DNA of 5,136 bases. Source: an uncultured Solobacterium sp. Lineage in GTDB: Bacteria > Bacillota_I > Bacilli_A > Erysipelotrichales > Erysipelotrichaceae. Of this stretch, positions 5,023-5,136 are shown in pieces. The stretch spans positions 1 through 5,136 of the forward strand of contig URHY01000098.1 of NCBI GenBank assembly GCA_900547815.1, written 5' to 3'. The position numbers were made by a program, and so were the translations under genes. Each line of letters starts with the position of its first letter. Positions within the stretch are counted from its first letter, which is position 1. The notes beneath the pieces are model-generated. The model was not told the DNA's origin and did no database searches. It saw nothing but the letters and a program-made list of their open reading frames with translations.

Positions 5023-5051
5023 ACTATCGCATATTCATTTCAATTTTTCAA
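5023..5051 (-). promoter_or_regulatory. Predicted rubrerythrin promoter
   Basis: TTGAAA (5046-5051, 5 of 6 consensus bases) and GATAGT (5023-5028, 4 of 6) are separated by 17 bp. The start would be near 5016, giving a leader of about 38 nt. A better-looking TATAGT (5018-5023) has no -35 at proper distance. The choice is uncertain because the region is AT-rich. Confidence 0.4.
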
Positions 5052-5107
5052 AAGTATTGCTCAACAATTTTTAAATTATAATGGCTTAACTAGCAATTTG
5101 GTGACTT

Positions 5108-5116
5108 TGCTATAAT
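5108..5116 (+). promoter_or_regulatory. Possible extended -10 promoter for a gene beyond the right edge
   Basis: TGCTATAAT is an extended -10 element on the plus strand, directed away from the rubrerythrin gene. No -35 hexamer is found at 16-18 bp, which extended -10 promoters can do without. The final ATG at 5134-5136 has no ribosome binding site, so no start is called. Confidence 0.3.
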
Positions 5117-5136
5117 TTTGCGTTTTATCACTTATG

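Noticed and set aside
5067..5081. Possible PerR box upstream of the rubrerythrin gene
   Set aside because: The right half ATTATAA matches the PerR consensus perfectly, but the left half matches only 2 of 7 bases in a very AT-rich stretch. It also lies upstream of the predicted promoter.

Overview
The window is low-GC DNA with strong AGGAGG-type ribosome binding sites and hairpin-plus-U-tract terminators, which points to a Bacillota (Firmicutes) chromosome. A rubrerythrin with an N-terminal rubredoxin and a SEC-C-tagged methionine aminopeptidase fit an anaerobic, gut-type clostridial or Erysipelotrichaceae-like host. The lineage is an inference from protein style and base composition; no phylogenetic marker is present.

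Left part (1-1333, plus strand): an upstream region, then two genes overlapping by 4 nt (ATGA). They encode a stand-alone LytTR DNA-binding protein (168-602) and a membrane protein with a LiaF-like C-terminal domain (599-1306). This resembles a LytTR regulatory system, in which a membrane partner restrains a LytTR activator. Two perfect 11-bp direct repeats, 21 bp apart, lie against the predicted promoter and look like the LytTR autoregulatory site. A hairpin terminator ends the pair.

Middle part (1316-1972, minus strand): a hicA-hicB type II toxin-antitoxin pair. A consensus promoter (TTGACA-17-TATAAT) sits directly on the hicA ribosome binding site, with an 11-bp direct repeat spanning its core elements. 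Transcripts from it should lack the hicA Shine-Dalgarno but keep that of hicB. The hicA reading frame stops early, and its expected C-terminal helix continues in the -1 frame. hicA is therefore either frameshifted and damaged, or read through at an in-phase A AAA AAG slippery site.

Right part (2033-4978, minus strand): three genes in series, each with its own hairpin terminator. They are a rubrerythrin with N-terminal rubredoxin (4409-4978), a type I methionine aminopeptidase with an N-terminal SEC-C zinc motif (3444-4310), and a MATE-family exporter (2060-3397). They look like independent housekeeping or stress genes rather than one pathway. The last 158 bases hold the rubrerythrin promoter region and possibly a divergent promoter for a gene beyond the edge.

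No tRNA, rRNA, CRISPR array, insertion sequence or phage gene was seen. The points most worth following are the LytTR/LiaF-like pair with its repeat-marked promoter, and the promoter layout and frameshift of hicA. None of these amounts to a wholly new system on sequence alone.
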